From contig WQXW01000011.1 in NCBI GenBank assembly GCA_009781575.1, forward strand, positions 1-14,743: a DNA stretch of 14,743 nt. Reading direction: 5' to 3'. Under the pieces are notes generated by a model. It was given only the letters and a program-made list of their open reading frames with translations. It was not told where the DNA came from and searched no databases. The stretch is from Solirubrobacterales bacterium (GTDB lineage Bacteria > Actinomycetota > Thermoleophilia > Solirubrobacterales > Solirubrobacteraceae). The position numbers were made by a program, and so were the translations under genes. Below, piece after piece: positions 1 to 6,269 of this stretch. Position 1 is the first letter of the stretch, and every line of letters begins with the position of its first letter.

Positions 1-88
1 CCGGCGGCTGATGGCGCCCATCAAACTCTCCTTCCGGCCCACGCGCGGCAGGCGCCTGGAGGCGCAGGTGGCGGTGTTGATGAGGTAG
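1..88 (+). CDS. 3' end of an unidentified plus-strand gene (partial)
   Basis: The reading frame beginning at base 2 runs for 28 codons and ends with TAG at 86-88. Nearly every third codon position in it is G or C (27 of 28). The frame at base 3 stops at once, and the frame at base 1 has a much weaker third-position bias. This is what the tail of a real gene looks like in this genome. The visible C-terminus is basic, with the stretches APIKLSFRP and RRLEAQVAVLMR. I do not recognise the family, and the gene starts outside the window. A GC-rich hairpin followed by G and T runs lies just downstream, which supports a gene ending here. It would converge on the DivIVA gene. Confidence 0.5.
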   Translation, partial: RRLMAPIKLSFRPTRGRRLEAQVAVLMR

Positions 89-103
89 AGGCCGCGGACG
101 TTT

Positions 104-182
104 CCCCCCCAATCGGCGGGCGCCGCGAGCCGCGCTCCTCTCCGGGCAGCGGCGCCCGGCCGAGGGGGGTGTGGGGGGTTTT
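104..182 (+). terminator. Probable terminator of the left-edge gene
   Basis: A perfect 10-bp GC-only stem forms between 117-126 and 149-158, with a 22-nt loop. It is enclosed by a run of C at 104-110 that can pair with either G run at 164-169 or 173-178. TTTT follows at 179-182. The structure starts 16 nt after the stop codon at 88. The U tract is short and separated from the inner stem, so termination efficiency is uncertain. Confidence 0.45.
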
Positions 183-200
183 CCGATTCGCCTGCCACCA

Positions 201-285
201 CCGTTGCGTTCTTTGTTTTGAGGATTGGTTCCGCGCGGAACGAATCCCAAAAACAAAACACGCAACGGCCGCTGCTCGACCGGCA
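201..285. repeat. Palindromic dispersed repeat, copy 1
   Basis: Positions 201-268 form a 68-bp near-perfect palindrome with no loop, centred between 234 and 235. Of 34 possible pairs, 29 match; the mismatches fall at 210, 211, 220, 221 and 227. The core is TTCCGCGCGGAA, the middle of each arm is AT-rich (TTTGTTTT against AAAACAAA), and the outer ends are CCGTTGCG and CGCAACGG. The right flank to about 285 (CCGCTGCTC, then GACCGGCA) is also shared with the second copy near 5304-5391. The element lies between two convergent genes (stops at 88 and 340). A role as a bidirectional terminator or a REP/BIME-like or MITE-like element is inference. Confidence 0.8.
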
Positions 286-304
286 CCCGAGGGAGCGGAC
301 GCCG

Positions 305-336
305 GCGCATTTGGCGGGAATCTGGCGCCTATTTCC
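305..336. repeat. 32-bp repeat, copy 1 (downstream of DivIVA gene)
   Basis: This segment matches 1525-1556 at 27 of 32 positions, including a 15-bp identical core GCGGGAATCTGGCGC at 314-328. It lies about 12 nt past the DivIVA stop codon on the minus strand. A shared 3' processing, termination or intergenic repeat role is inference. Confidence 0.6.
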
Positions 337-339
337 TTG

Positions 340-1317
340 TCAGTCCCGACCCACGGCCTCCCCGCTCGCCCGCTCGCCGCCAAGCGCGCTCCCTGTGCCG
401 TGGCCGACGATCCCCGTGCCGGGCCCTCCCTCCACGCCATGGTCACCCTCCACGCCCGGGCTGCGCTCCTCGCCATGAGCGACCTTCTCGCCACCAGCGC
501 GATCTTCACCGCCGGTGGCCGCCTCACTTGGCGCTCCAGCCGCCGAGTCGGCCACTGCCTCGAGCTGTGCGGCGAGCTCGTGCACCCCCTCCACCAGGCG
601 GCCTCGCTCGTGTGAGATCGCATCGGTGGAGGCGCGCATGGCCTGCATTTCCTGCTCGACCCGGGAGCGGAACGCCTCGAGCTTCTGCTCCTCGCGCGCG
701 CGGCCCTCGACCGCCTGCTGGTCGGCGCGGGTCACGATCTCCTCGCCCTGGCTCGTGGCGTCGGCGAGGATCTTCTGCGCCTGGGAGCGGGCCTCGGCGA
801 CCGCGGCGTCGGCGCCCGCCCGCGCCTGCTCGGCCTGTTGGCGGGCGGTGGCCAGCTCGCGCTCGCCCTCGGCCACCCGCTCGCGCCCGGCCTGCTCGGC
901 GTCGGCCACGACGCGCTCGGCCTCGGCGCGCGCGTTGGCAATGATCTCGCGCGCCTCCGCGCCGCCACGCTCGACCACCTCCTCGGCCTCCGCGCGCGCG
1001 CTGTGGATGATCTCATCGGCGGTCTCCCGCGCGCGCTGAAGGATGCCGCTGGTCTGCTCGCCCACGCGATCCAGCGCATGCCTCACCGCGGACTCGGGGG
1101 AGCGATTGATCTCGAGCTCCGCGATCATCCGGTTGACGCGCTGCACATAGCGGTCGACCTCGCGACGCTCATAGCCGCGCACAGCGGTGTGGAACGTGAC
1201 GTCACGCTCGTCGCTCGACACGGGGCCGGAGGGGCCGCCGAGCTGATCGCCCCGCGCCGACGGCTGTGGGGGCTCCTGCTTCTCCTGCCCTGGGTGCTCT
1301 CGCTCGCGCTCAGCCAT
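340..1317 (-). CDS. DivIVA-domain coiled-coil protein
   Basis: A 325-residue cytoplasmic protein. Residues 40-70 carry the DivIVA N-terminal signature (DVTFHTAVRGYERREVDRYV), with the conserved F42, R47-G48-Y49 and the following Glu-Val-Asp. Residues about 95-255 are a long Ala/Glu/Arg-rich coiled coil with heptad-like AEAE repeats. The last 60 residues are a Gly/Glu/His-rich, probably disordered tail with a repeated GVEG motif. DivIVA family proteins recognise curved membrane at poles and septa and organise cell growth or division; this member's exact role cannot be read from sequence. The gene is not next to division or ftsZ genes, so it may be a paralogue rather than the essential Wag31. 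The ATG at 1317 is chosen because the DivIVA motif follows at normal distance and a -10-like TAATAC lies 7 nt upstream, suggesting a leaderless mRNA. No Shine-Dalgarno is evident. Confidence 0.88.
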   Translation of the reverse strand: MAEREREHPGQEKQEPPQPSARGDQLGGPSGPVSSDERDVTFHTAVRGYERREVDRYVQRVNRMIAELEINRSPESAVRHALDRVGEQTSGILQRARETADEIIHSARAEAEEVVERGGAEAREIIANARAEAERVVADAEQAGRERVAEGERELATARQQAEQARAGADAAVAEARSQAQKILADATSQGEEIVTRADQQAVEGRAREEQKLEAFRSRVEQEMQAMRASTDAISHERGRLVEGVHELAAQLEAVADSAAGAPSEAATGGEDRAGGEKVAHGEERSPGVEGDHGVEGGPGTGIVGHGTGSALGGERASGEAVGRD

Positions 1318-1324
1318 GGCGGCA

Positions 1325-1330
1325 GTATTA
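1325..1330 (-). promoter_or_regulatory. Candidate -10 element for the DivIVA gene
   Basis: On the minus strand this reads TAATAC, and its end is 7 nt before the ATG at 1317. A start of transcription on the first base of the start codon would give a leaderless mRNA. No convincing -35 is visible 17 nt upstream, so the call rests on spacing alone. Confidence 0.4.
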
Positions 1331-1524
1331 CCCCATCCCCGCCCAACCGTAGTCTTCCGGCTCGGCTGGCGGTCGAGGCCGGCGTGGGGTCGTCTCCGCC
1401 GAGGAGCGGTTCGGGGTGTCCATTTCCTTTGCCGCTTTGATCGGCATGGTCATGGTGATCAACTTGGTCAAATCCCCGTGCCCGCTCGAGGCGCGTTTGA
1501 GCCCGCGCGGGGCGCCCTGAAAAT

Positions 1525-1556
1525 GCGCACTTTGCGGGAATCTGGCGCTGTTTTCC
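1525..1556. repeat. 32-bp repeat, copy 2 (downstream of S53 peptidase gene)
   Basis: The 15-bp core GCGGGAATCTGGCGC at 1534-1548 is identical to 314-328, and the 32-bp alignment matches at 27 positions. It lies 12 nt past the S53 stop codon on the minus strand, a position equivalent to copy 1. Confidence 0.6.
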
Positions 1557-1560
1557 CGCA
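1533..1560 (-). terminator. Hairpin after the S53 peptidase gene
   Basis: TGCGGGAA at 1533-1540 pairs perfectly with TTCCCGCA at 1553-1560 around a 12-nt loop. It begins 8 nt after the stop codon on the minus strand. No U tract follows, so this may be a 3'-end stabiliser or a rho-assisted site rather than an intrinsic terminator. Confidence 0.35.
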
Positions 1561-1567
1561 CTCGAAG

Positions 1568-4500
1568 CTAGCGCGATCCCCTCGACGCCGACACCGACCT
1601 TTTCCCTCTGCTCGCACGCCCCGCGAGCGCGACTGTGATGGTGTGGGTCTGCGAGACCGGCGCGCCGCCCATTGACGACTGGAACGTGAGCACCGCGCTC
1701 ACTCGCAATCCCTGGCGCTTGGCCAGCGCATGCCTGAGCGCGGCGATCGCAGAGGGGCCGGGCAACACCTCGAGGCTCACCGTGCCGGCCGCCACGGTGC
1801 TGGCGGCCTTGCCAAAGACCACCCTCGCCGGACGGCAGCGTCCTCCGAGCAACGTTCCGCCCGCGGGGCAGGTGCGCTTGCGCGCCGCAAACACGCCGTA
1901 GGTGCCGTTCTGGAAGGTCAGCAGCCAGCTGAACCTGCCGGGATCGGTCACCTTCGCTGTGAATGTCACCACCCCCGTCTTCGGGTCGATGCTGGGATTG
2001 CCGAGCAGCTTGAAGTTGCTGTTGGGTGAGCGCCCGGCCAAGGGGGAGAGCGGGGGCTCCGACGCCAGCGTGAGCGCCGGGGTCGCGGGCGTGGGCAGCG
2101 GCGTGGTGGTGGTGGGAACCGGCGTCTGGGTGGGCGCGGGCGCGACCGCGAACGACTGCTGCATGCGAGCCGCCGCGCTGTATTCGGCGTCACCCCCCTG
2201 ATCGGCGTCGATCGTGCAGGTGCCCGCGGCCACGAAGCCCACGGTCGCTCCTTCCAGTGAGCACACCGAGGGAGTGGCCGACGACAGCGACACCGGCAAC
2301 CCCGACGAGGCCGCCGCGGTCACGGTGTAGGTCGGGCCGCCGACCGCGGCAGACGTGGGTGCGGTGGAATTGAACGCGAGCTGCTGGGCGCGCCTGCCGA
2401 CCGAGAACGACTGCTGTGCCGGCGCGGCGGCTCCATAGTCGGCATTGCCCGCCTGGTCGGCTTCGATCGTGCACGTGCCCGCCCCGATGAAGCTCACCGT
2501 TGTGCCCTGCACCGAGCACACCGAGGGTGTGGGCGAGGAGAACGACACCGGCAGGCCCGAGGACGCGTTGCCCGCCACTGGGTAGGTGGGGCCTCCGACA
2601 ACCGCCGAGCCGGGCGCGCTCGAGGTGAATTCGACGCGCTGCGAGCCCTTGGCCACCGCAAACGATTGCTGGGCCTGACTCGCCGCGGCGTATTCGGAGT
2701 TGCCCGCCTGGTTGGCGTCGATCGTGCAAGTGCCCGCGCCCACAAAAGTGACGTTCGATCCGTGCAGCGAGCACACCGCGGGAGTGGCCGACGAGAGCGA
2801 CACCGGCAACCCGGAGGAGGCCGTCACCGCAACGCTGTACGGCTGACCGCCGACCGCGGCAGATGTGGGAGCGGCGGAGTTGAACGTCAGCGTTTGCGCG
2901 CGCTTGCTCACCGTAAACGACTGCTGTGCCGGCGCCGCCGGTTCCCATTCGGCATTGCCCGCTTGGTTGGCTTCGATCGTGCACGTGCCGGCCGCGTTGA
3001 AGCTCACGGTCGATCCCGCCACCGAGCACACCGGGGGGGTGCCCGAGGAGAAGGTCACTGCAAGACCCGAGGAGGCGGTGGCCGACACGTCGTATGTGGG
3101 GCCGCCGACGTCGGCCGAGCCGGGAGCGCTCGAGCTGAATTCGATCGTCTGTGCCTGCTTGCCGGATCCGCTCGATCCGCCCTGCGGCTGGAAGGCGCCC
3201 AGACCGTCGGGGGCGCCCACGCCGGACGGCCCGTCGTAACCGGGGCCGGCGAGGCAGATCGCCCTGCTCGAGCAGCTGCTCCTCGCCTCTTCCGCCGCGG
3301 TGCATCCCGACAGTCCTTCGGGATTGAACGGCTGCAGGCATTCGCCGTTGGACCCGGATTGGATGTCGTGCAGAGACCCCGGCAGCTTGGCCTGCGCTTC
3401 ATAGAGCGTCTTGGCGGGGTATTCCGCTCCGTGCGCGCCCCCGGCGAGCGCGAACGCGGCCGCGATCAGCGGTGAGGAGAGGCTTGTGCCTCCGATCGGC
3501 ACCCATCCGAGCACTTCTTCCTTGGCACCCGGTTCTTCCGGCGGGGCGGGCGTGGAGTCGTATATCGCCACTCCGGTGAAGGGATCCGCGTCGGCCGACA
3601 CGTCGGCGAGCGCTCGTCTGGATCCACACCCCACTGCGGTCCAGTTGGGGAGTTGGCGCTGCCACAGCGGCGCTTCGAACTTGGCGCTGCAACCGCCTCC
3701 GGTGGCGCCGTCGCCGTTCCACACGGTCTCACCCGCCCACGCGCCTTCGGCGGTCAGGCTCAGGCGAGTGCCGCCCACCGCAACGACGTGGGGTGAGGAG
3801 GCGGGATAGCCCACGAGGCCACGTTCTTCGGGGAATTCCGATTGCCAGTTGAGATACCCTTCATCGCCGGTGGCGGCGGTGATCACCGTGCCGGGACGGT
3901 TGAACACGGAGCTGTCGGTCGTGGGCTCTTCGCCCGACCACGAATTGGAGATCTCCGTGGCTCCCAGCCGCGACGCGGTTGCCTCCGCGGCGTCGAGCGA
4001 TTCAAAGCTTTCACTGCTGGCCTCCACGAGCAGGATGTGGCAGCTTTCACACACCGCGTGCGCGGTCTCGATGTCGAGCGAGATCTCCACCGCCCATCCG
4101 CCTTCCGTCTTCGGAGGAGGATTGGCCCTGCCCTGCTGGTTGACCTTGGTGAAACAGCCGTTTGCGGTTGTGCATGGACTGAGATGGAATTCTTTGTCGT
4201 ACACTTCGAGGTCGGCTTCCGCGGTGGGGTCGTCGAAGGCGTCGACCAGCGCCACCGTCTGTTCGGCGGCGCCGGCGCTCGGCAGCGCGTAGGCGCTGTG
4301 GAGATCTTGCGGGCGCAGCCCGAAGCATCCATTGGCGGCCGTCTTTGCGAGTTCGCACGGCGACGCCGCTCTGCCCGCCCGCATGCGGGCGGGCCGCGGC
4401 ATGCCCAGCGGGCGCGTGTGGGCGCGCGCGGCGCGGGTCTCCGGCACCAGCCGCCGCGCCAGGCAGCTGGCGCGCCCGGGCGCGGGCGGGTTGCACAGCG

Positions 4501-4657
4501 GGCGCACGGAGTAGTTGGACGCGGGCAGCGGCGACACCACGCCGCCGGTGGCGCCGTGTGCGGCGACAGGTGTCGCGGAGACACACAGCAGCGCCACCAG
4601 AGCACCACCGCATGAGATTTTGGCCAATGCGTTGCGCACCTCGATCTCACCAACCAT
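1568..4657 (-). CDS. Secreted S53 (sedolisin/kumamolisin-type) serine-carboxyl peptidase with four Ig-like repeats
   Basis: 1029 residues. A signal peptide covers about residues 1-33 (hydrophobic GGALVALLCVSA, Ala-rich cleavage site). The peptidase domain spans about 112-490. Glu191 and Asp195 lie in EISLDIETAHA, the oxyanion Asp265 in AATGDEG, and the nucleophile Ser392 in IGGTSLSSP; together these form the S53 catalytic set. DVSADADP at 352-359 resembles a conserved S53 segment. Four 85-residue beta repeats follow at 503-842, each with a Cys pair (VCS and GTCTI). A Thr/Pro linker (about 843-880) leads to a C-terminal beta domain (about 881-1013). It is expected to be an extracellular protease; the repeats may bind the cell surface or substrate. 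The pro-region is only about 75 residues, Arg/Pro-rich, and does not resemble the usual long activation domain. The ATG at 4657 is chosen over an upstream start at 4921 because GGAGG lies 7 nt before it and the signal peptide follows directly. Confidence 0.9.
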   Translation of the reverse strand: MVGEIEVRNALAKISCGGALVALLCVSATPVAAHGATGGVVSPLPASNYSVRPLCNPPAPGRASCLARRLVPETRAARAHTRPLGMPRPARMRAGRAASPCELAKTAANGCFGLRPQDLHSAYALPSAGAAEQTVALVDAFDDPTAEADLEVYDKEFHLSPCTTANGCFTKVNQQGRANPPPKTEGGWAVEISLDIETAHAVCESCHILLVEASSESFESLDAAEATASRLGATEISNSWSGEEPTTDSSVFNRPGTVITAATGDEGYLNWQSEFPEERGLVGYPASSPHVVAVGGTRLSLTAEGAWAGETVWNGDGATGGGCSAKFEAPLWQRQLPNWTAVGCGSRRALADVSADADPFTGVAIYDSTPAPPEEPGAKEEVLGWVPIGGTSLSSPLIAAAFALAGGAHGAEYPAKTLYEAQAKLPGSLHDIQSGSNGECLQPFNPEGLSGCTAAEEARSSCSSRAICLAGPGYDGPSGVGAPDGLGAFQPQGGSSGSGKQAQTIEFSSSAPGSADVGGPTYDVSATASSGLAVTFSSGTPPVCSVAGSTVSFNAAGTCTIEANQAGNAEWEPAAPAQQSFTVSKRAQTLTFNSAAPTSAAVGGQPYSVAVTASSGLPVSLSSATPAVCSLHGSNVTFVGAGTCTIDANQAGNSEYAAASQAQQSFAVAKGSQRVEFTSSAPGSAVVGGPTYPVAGNASSGLPVSFSSPTPSVCSVQGTTVSFIGAGTCTIEADQAGNADYGAAAPAQQSFSVGRRAQQLAFNSTAPTSAAVGGPTYTVTAAASSGLPVSLSSATPSVCSLEGATVGFVAAGTCTIDADQGGDAEYSAAARMQQSFAVAPAPTQTPVPTTTTPLPTPATPALTLASEPPLSPLAGRSPNSNFKLLGNPSIDPKTGVVTFTAKVTDPGRFSWLLTFQNGTYGVFAARKRTCPAGGTLLGGRCRPARVVFGKAASTVAAGTVSLEVLPGPSAIAALRHALAKRQGLRVSAVLTFQSSMGGAPVSQTHTITVALAGRASRGKRSVSASRGSR
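2132..3151 (-). repeat. Tandem 255-bp repeats (A-B-A-B) inside the S53 gene
   Basis: Four units, each exactly 85 codons, occupy 3151-2897, 2896-2642, 2641-2387 and 2386-2132. Units 1 and 3 share the type-A start (IEF or VEF, SSAPGSA), and units 2 and 4 share the type-B features (NS.APTSAAVGG, SLSSATP, CTID). The array is therefore best read as a 510-bp two-domain block that duplicated once, after an earlier A/B divergence. Confidence 0.85.
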
Positions 4658-4856
4658 AGTCGGCCCTCCACCGCTGCCCGCCGGTACGCCACCGATATGT
4701 GGGTGGCCGGCCCGCGCGACGCGATCCCCACCCTCATTGACGGCTGCGCGGCGGTGAACGTCACGCGCCCGGCCCGTTGGCGGGCCCGTAGAATCCCGCG
4801 CCGCTGACAGCGGTCCGCGGACCGTCGGCGCGCTGTGCGGCGGGTCACGCGCCAGA
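4658..4856. other. Divergent intergenic region, S53 and zinc-ribbon genes
   Basis: About 200 bp that must hold promoters for both directions. On the plus strand TAGAAT at 4789-4794 is a good actinobacterial -10 match, but no -35 is seen. A 6-bp hairpin GGCCCG/CGGGCC with a TTGG loop (4771-4786) sits where the spacer would be. Nothing convincing is seen for the minus strand. Confidence 0.4.
4662..4669 (-). promoter_or_regulatory. Ribosome binding site deciding the S53 start
   Basis: On the minus strand GGAGG is followed by 7 nt and then ATG at 4657. It is one of the two clearest Shine-Dalgarno sequences in the window and rules out the 88-codon upstream extension. Confidence 0.75.
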
Positions 4857-5171
4857 ATGGAGGCGATGAGCAGCCTCCCGCGTGCCCGCTGGTGGTCGGT
4901 CCGGCGAGCGTCCAACCGCAAGCCCGCGACCTACCGTTGCCCCTTCTGCGGGAGGCCCCTGCCGGCGCTCAGCGAGCACGTGCTGATCGCGCCCGAGGGC
5001 GACACCCGCCGGCGCCGTCACGCCCATCTCGAGTGCGTGCTCGCGGCGCGCCGCAGGGGGGAGCTGGTGCTGGAGGAAGAGTGGCGCGCGCGCAACCGCC
5101 CGCCGAGCCTGTGGTCGCGGCTTCGCCGCCGTGGGCGCGCGCGCGAGGGAGCCACCCGCGCCGACCAGTAG
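4857..5171 (+). CDS. Small zinc-ribbon-like protein, unknown function
   Basis: 104 residues, strongly basic. Cys28 and Cys31 (YRCPFCGRPL) and then His57 and Cys60 (HAHLEC) make a C2HC set that looks like a structural zinc site. The segment SEHVLIAPEGD lies between the two halves. The N-terminal 27 and C-terminal 40 residues are Arg/Trp-rich, so nucleic-acid binding is possible but unproven. Conserved small proteins of this shape occur in actinobacteria; I know no assigned function. The start is either ATG 4857 or ATG 4866. GGAGG at 4859-4863 is too close to 4866 to be a good site, so 4857 is used with some doubt. The gene is divergent from the S53 gene. A -10-like TAGAAT at 4789-4794 would give a leader of about 57 nt. 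A terminator follows the stop directly. Confidence 0.72.
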   Translation: MEAMSSLPRARWWSVRRASNRKPATYRCPFCGRPLPALSEHVLIAPEGDTRRRRHAHLECVLAARRRGELVLEEEWRARNRPPSLWSRLRRRGRAREGATRADQ

Positions 5172-5210
5172 CCCCTCTCGCCCCGATTCCTCTCGCTGGA
5201 GGGGTTTTCT
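5172..5210 (+). terminator. Rho-independent terminator of the zinc-ribbon gene
   Basis: CCCCTC at 5172-5177 pairs with GAGGGG at 5199-5204, followed at once by TTTTCT. A shorter alternative stem CCTC/GAGG (5189-5192 with 5199-5202) ends at nearly the same place. The structure begins one base after the TAG stop. Confidence 0.55.
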
Positions 5211-5303
5211 CGGCGGGGCAACCACGTCCGACCCGACGGGTGGCCGCGCTTTCCCGTCAAGCCTTGCGCCGGTGTGTGGCCTCGAACACGCCTGTCGGAG
5301 GGC

Positions 5304-5391
5304 GCCGTTGGGGGATTCAAAAAGAGGATTCGTTCCGCGCGGAACCAATCCTCAAAACAAAAAACGCAACGGCCGCTGCTCACGACCGGCA
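5304..5391. repeat. Palindromic dispersed repeat, copy 2 (partly decayed)
   Basis: The core palindrome at 5324-5353 pairs at 14 of 15 positions around the same centre TTCCGCGCGGAA (5338/5339). Positions 5326-5372 match the reverse complement of 201-247 at 46 of 47 bases. The outer tips also pair (GCCGTTG 5304-5310 with CAACGGC 5367-5373), but the left AT-rich arm has been replaced. The right flank to 5391 resembles the right flank of copy 1 in direct orientation. Like copy 1 it lies between convergent genes (stops at 5171 and 5461). Confidence 0.8.
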
Positions 5392-5460
5392 TCGCTGGAG
5401 CGGGCACCGCCGCCCGCGCCCTGCCCGCTCCCGCCCCCCGCCGCCTCGCAGCCCCCGGCG

Positions 5461-6174
5461 CTACCCGCCGCGGCTGAGCCCGCTCTGGGAGCTGTTGGGC
5501 GGGATCGGGTCGAGCGCGACGAGCTTGCCGTTGTCCAGCTGGAAGCGCACCTCGGCGTGGCCGCCGCTCGGGCAGCAGCGGGGGTCGTGCGGCCGGTAGA
5601 GGGGGTAGGAGAGCGTGACTTCGGTGTCGCTCTGGCCCGCCACCGACAGCGACGAGCTGGGCGTGGAGGCGTCGGTGCCGATGTACCGGGAGCCCACGAA
5701 GAAGAATGCCCGCGCGGCGCCGTCGGCGGCGCCGGTGTTGGTGGCAACCAGCACCCGCAGTGTCTGATCGGGGTGGTAGTCGGAGGTGCTCGCGGGGGTG
5801 TAGCCGTGGGCCTTCACGACCGCCACCGCGCCGGCGAGGTCGCCGCCTTCTTCGGCTTCGCCCCGCGCGAAGGCCGGCCCGGCGGCGGTGCGTGTCGTGG
5901 TGGTCACCGTGCTCGTCGCGTTGGCCGGCGCCGAGGAGGTCGGGCTGTGGGCGCTCGTGGGAGATACCGACGTGGTGGTTGAGGTGGTGAGGCCCCCGCT
6001 GCCGCCGCCGGTGGCGCTGCCGGTGGCGTGGGAGGCGGCGGTGGGGCTGCTCGAATGCGCCGGTGGCGAGGAGGCGACCGACACGGTGCGCGTGCCCGAG
6101 CCGCAGCCCAGCGCGAGCGCGGCACAGCCGGCGAGCAGGGCGGCGAGGAGCGTGCGCATACGGGCAAATCTCAT
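5461..6174 (-). CDS. LppP/LprE-like secreted lipoprotein
   Basis: 237 residues from ATG 6174. A lipoprotein-type signal (TLLAALLAGCAALALGC) has two candidate lipidation cysteines, C17 (LLAG-C, the better lipobox) and C24 (followed by GSG). Residues about 28-98 are a Ser/Thr/Ala-rich, probably disordered or glycosylated linker. The folded domain at about 110-228 has the LppP/LprE hallmarks: GYTP, LRVLVATNTG, ARAFFFVGSRYIGTDAS, and DTEVTLSYPLYRPHDP followed by Cys200-Cys201. The family is known from mycobacterial and other actinobacterial lipoproteins, with no firm biochemical role. Upstream in-frame codons to 6243 lack signal-peptide character and enter the divergent promoter, so they are excluded; ATG 6159 is an equally possible start. 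The gene is divergent from the MFS gene. Confidence 0.8.
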   Translation of the reverse strand: MRFARMRTLLAALLAGCAALALGCGSGTRTVSVASSPPAHSSSPTAASHATGSATGGGSGGLTTSTTTSVSPTSAHSPTSSAPANATSTVTTTTRTAAGPAFARGEAEEGGDLAGAVAVVKAHGYTPASTSDYHPDQTLRVLVATNTGAADGAARAFFFVGSRYIGTDASTPSSSLSVAGQSDTEVTLSYPLYRPHDPRCCPSGGHAEVRFQLDNGKLVALDPIPPNSSQSGLSRGG

Positions 6175-6231
6175 CACACGTGCGCGGCCTATTCGCCGTG
6201 GAGCGCCGCGCACCTGCCGCCCAACACCCCC

Positions 6232-6259
6232 TTGACATCTCATTAGCGGTTGCTAATCT
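6232..6259 (+). promoter_or_regulatory. Promoter of the MFS-TetR operon
   Basis: A perfect -35 TTGACA at 6232-6237 is followed after 16 nt by TAATCT at 6254-6259, which keeps the TAnnnT pattern of a -10. Transcription would start near 6266, about 30 nt before the ATG. The palindrome at 6243-6256 fills the spacer and overlaps the -10. Confidence 0.6.
6243..6256. promoter_or_regulatory. Probable TetR operator O1
   Basis: TTAGCGGTTGCTAA; with one more base on each side it is a perfect inverted repeat (ATTAGC / GCTAAT, 4-bp centre). It lies between -35 and -10 of the MFS promoter, a position where binding would block RNA polymerase. It shares the pattern TTAGYGSTYRCTAA with the site at 6270-6283. 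Confidence 0.65.
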
Positions 6260-6269
6260 ATCCGATTAG

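Larger units (their letters stand above)
1331..1567. other. Intergenic region between DivIVA and S53 peptidase genes
   Basis: This gap contains the second copy of the 32-bp repeat, a hairpin just after the S53 stop codon, and a separate inverted repeat TTGATC (1437-1442) / GATCAA (1457-1462) with a 14-nt loop. A 77-codon minus-strand ORF spans it, but it has no ribosome binding site and its stop codon lies inside the candidate -10 of the DivIVA gene, so I do not call it as a gene. Confidence 0.5.

Noticed and set aside
1328..1561. 77-codon minus-strand ORF between the S53 and DivIVA genes
   Set aside because: It has no ribosome binding site, overlaps the repeat and hairpin after the S53 gene, and its TAA lies in the candidate -10 of the DivIVA gene. 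The composition is moderately coding-like, so a short peptide cannot be fully excluded.
2190..3341. 383-codon minus-strand ORF across the Ig-like repeats
   Set aside because: It is a frame shadow: Arg/Gly/His-rich with an 85-codon periodicity imposed by the real repeats in the S53 frame.
4771..4786. Hairpin GGCCCG/CGGGCC as a terminator
   Set aside because: No gene ends there on either strand and no T run follows; a 6-bp GC stem is common by chance at this base composition.
4658..4921. 88-codon N-terminal extension of the S53 peptidase ORF
   Set aside because: It precedes a strong Shine-Dalgarno and a good signal peptide at 4657, would bury the signal inside the protein, and runs antisense to the start of the zinc-ribbon gene.
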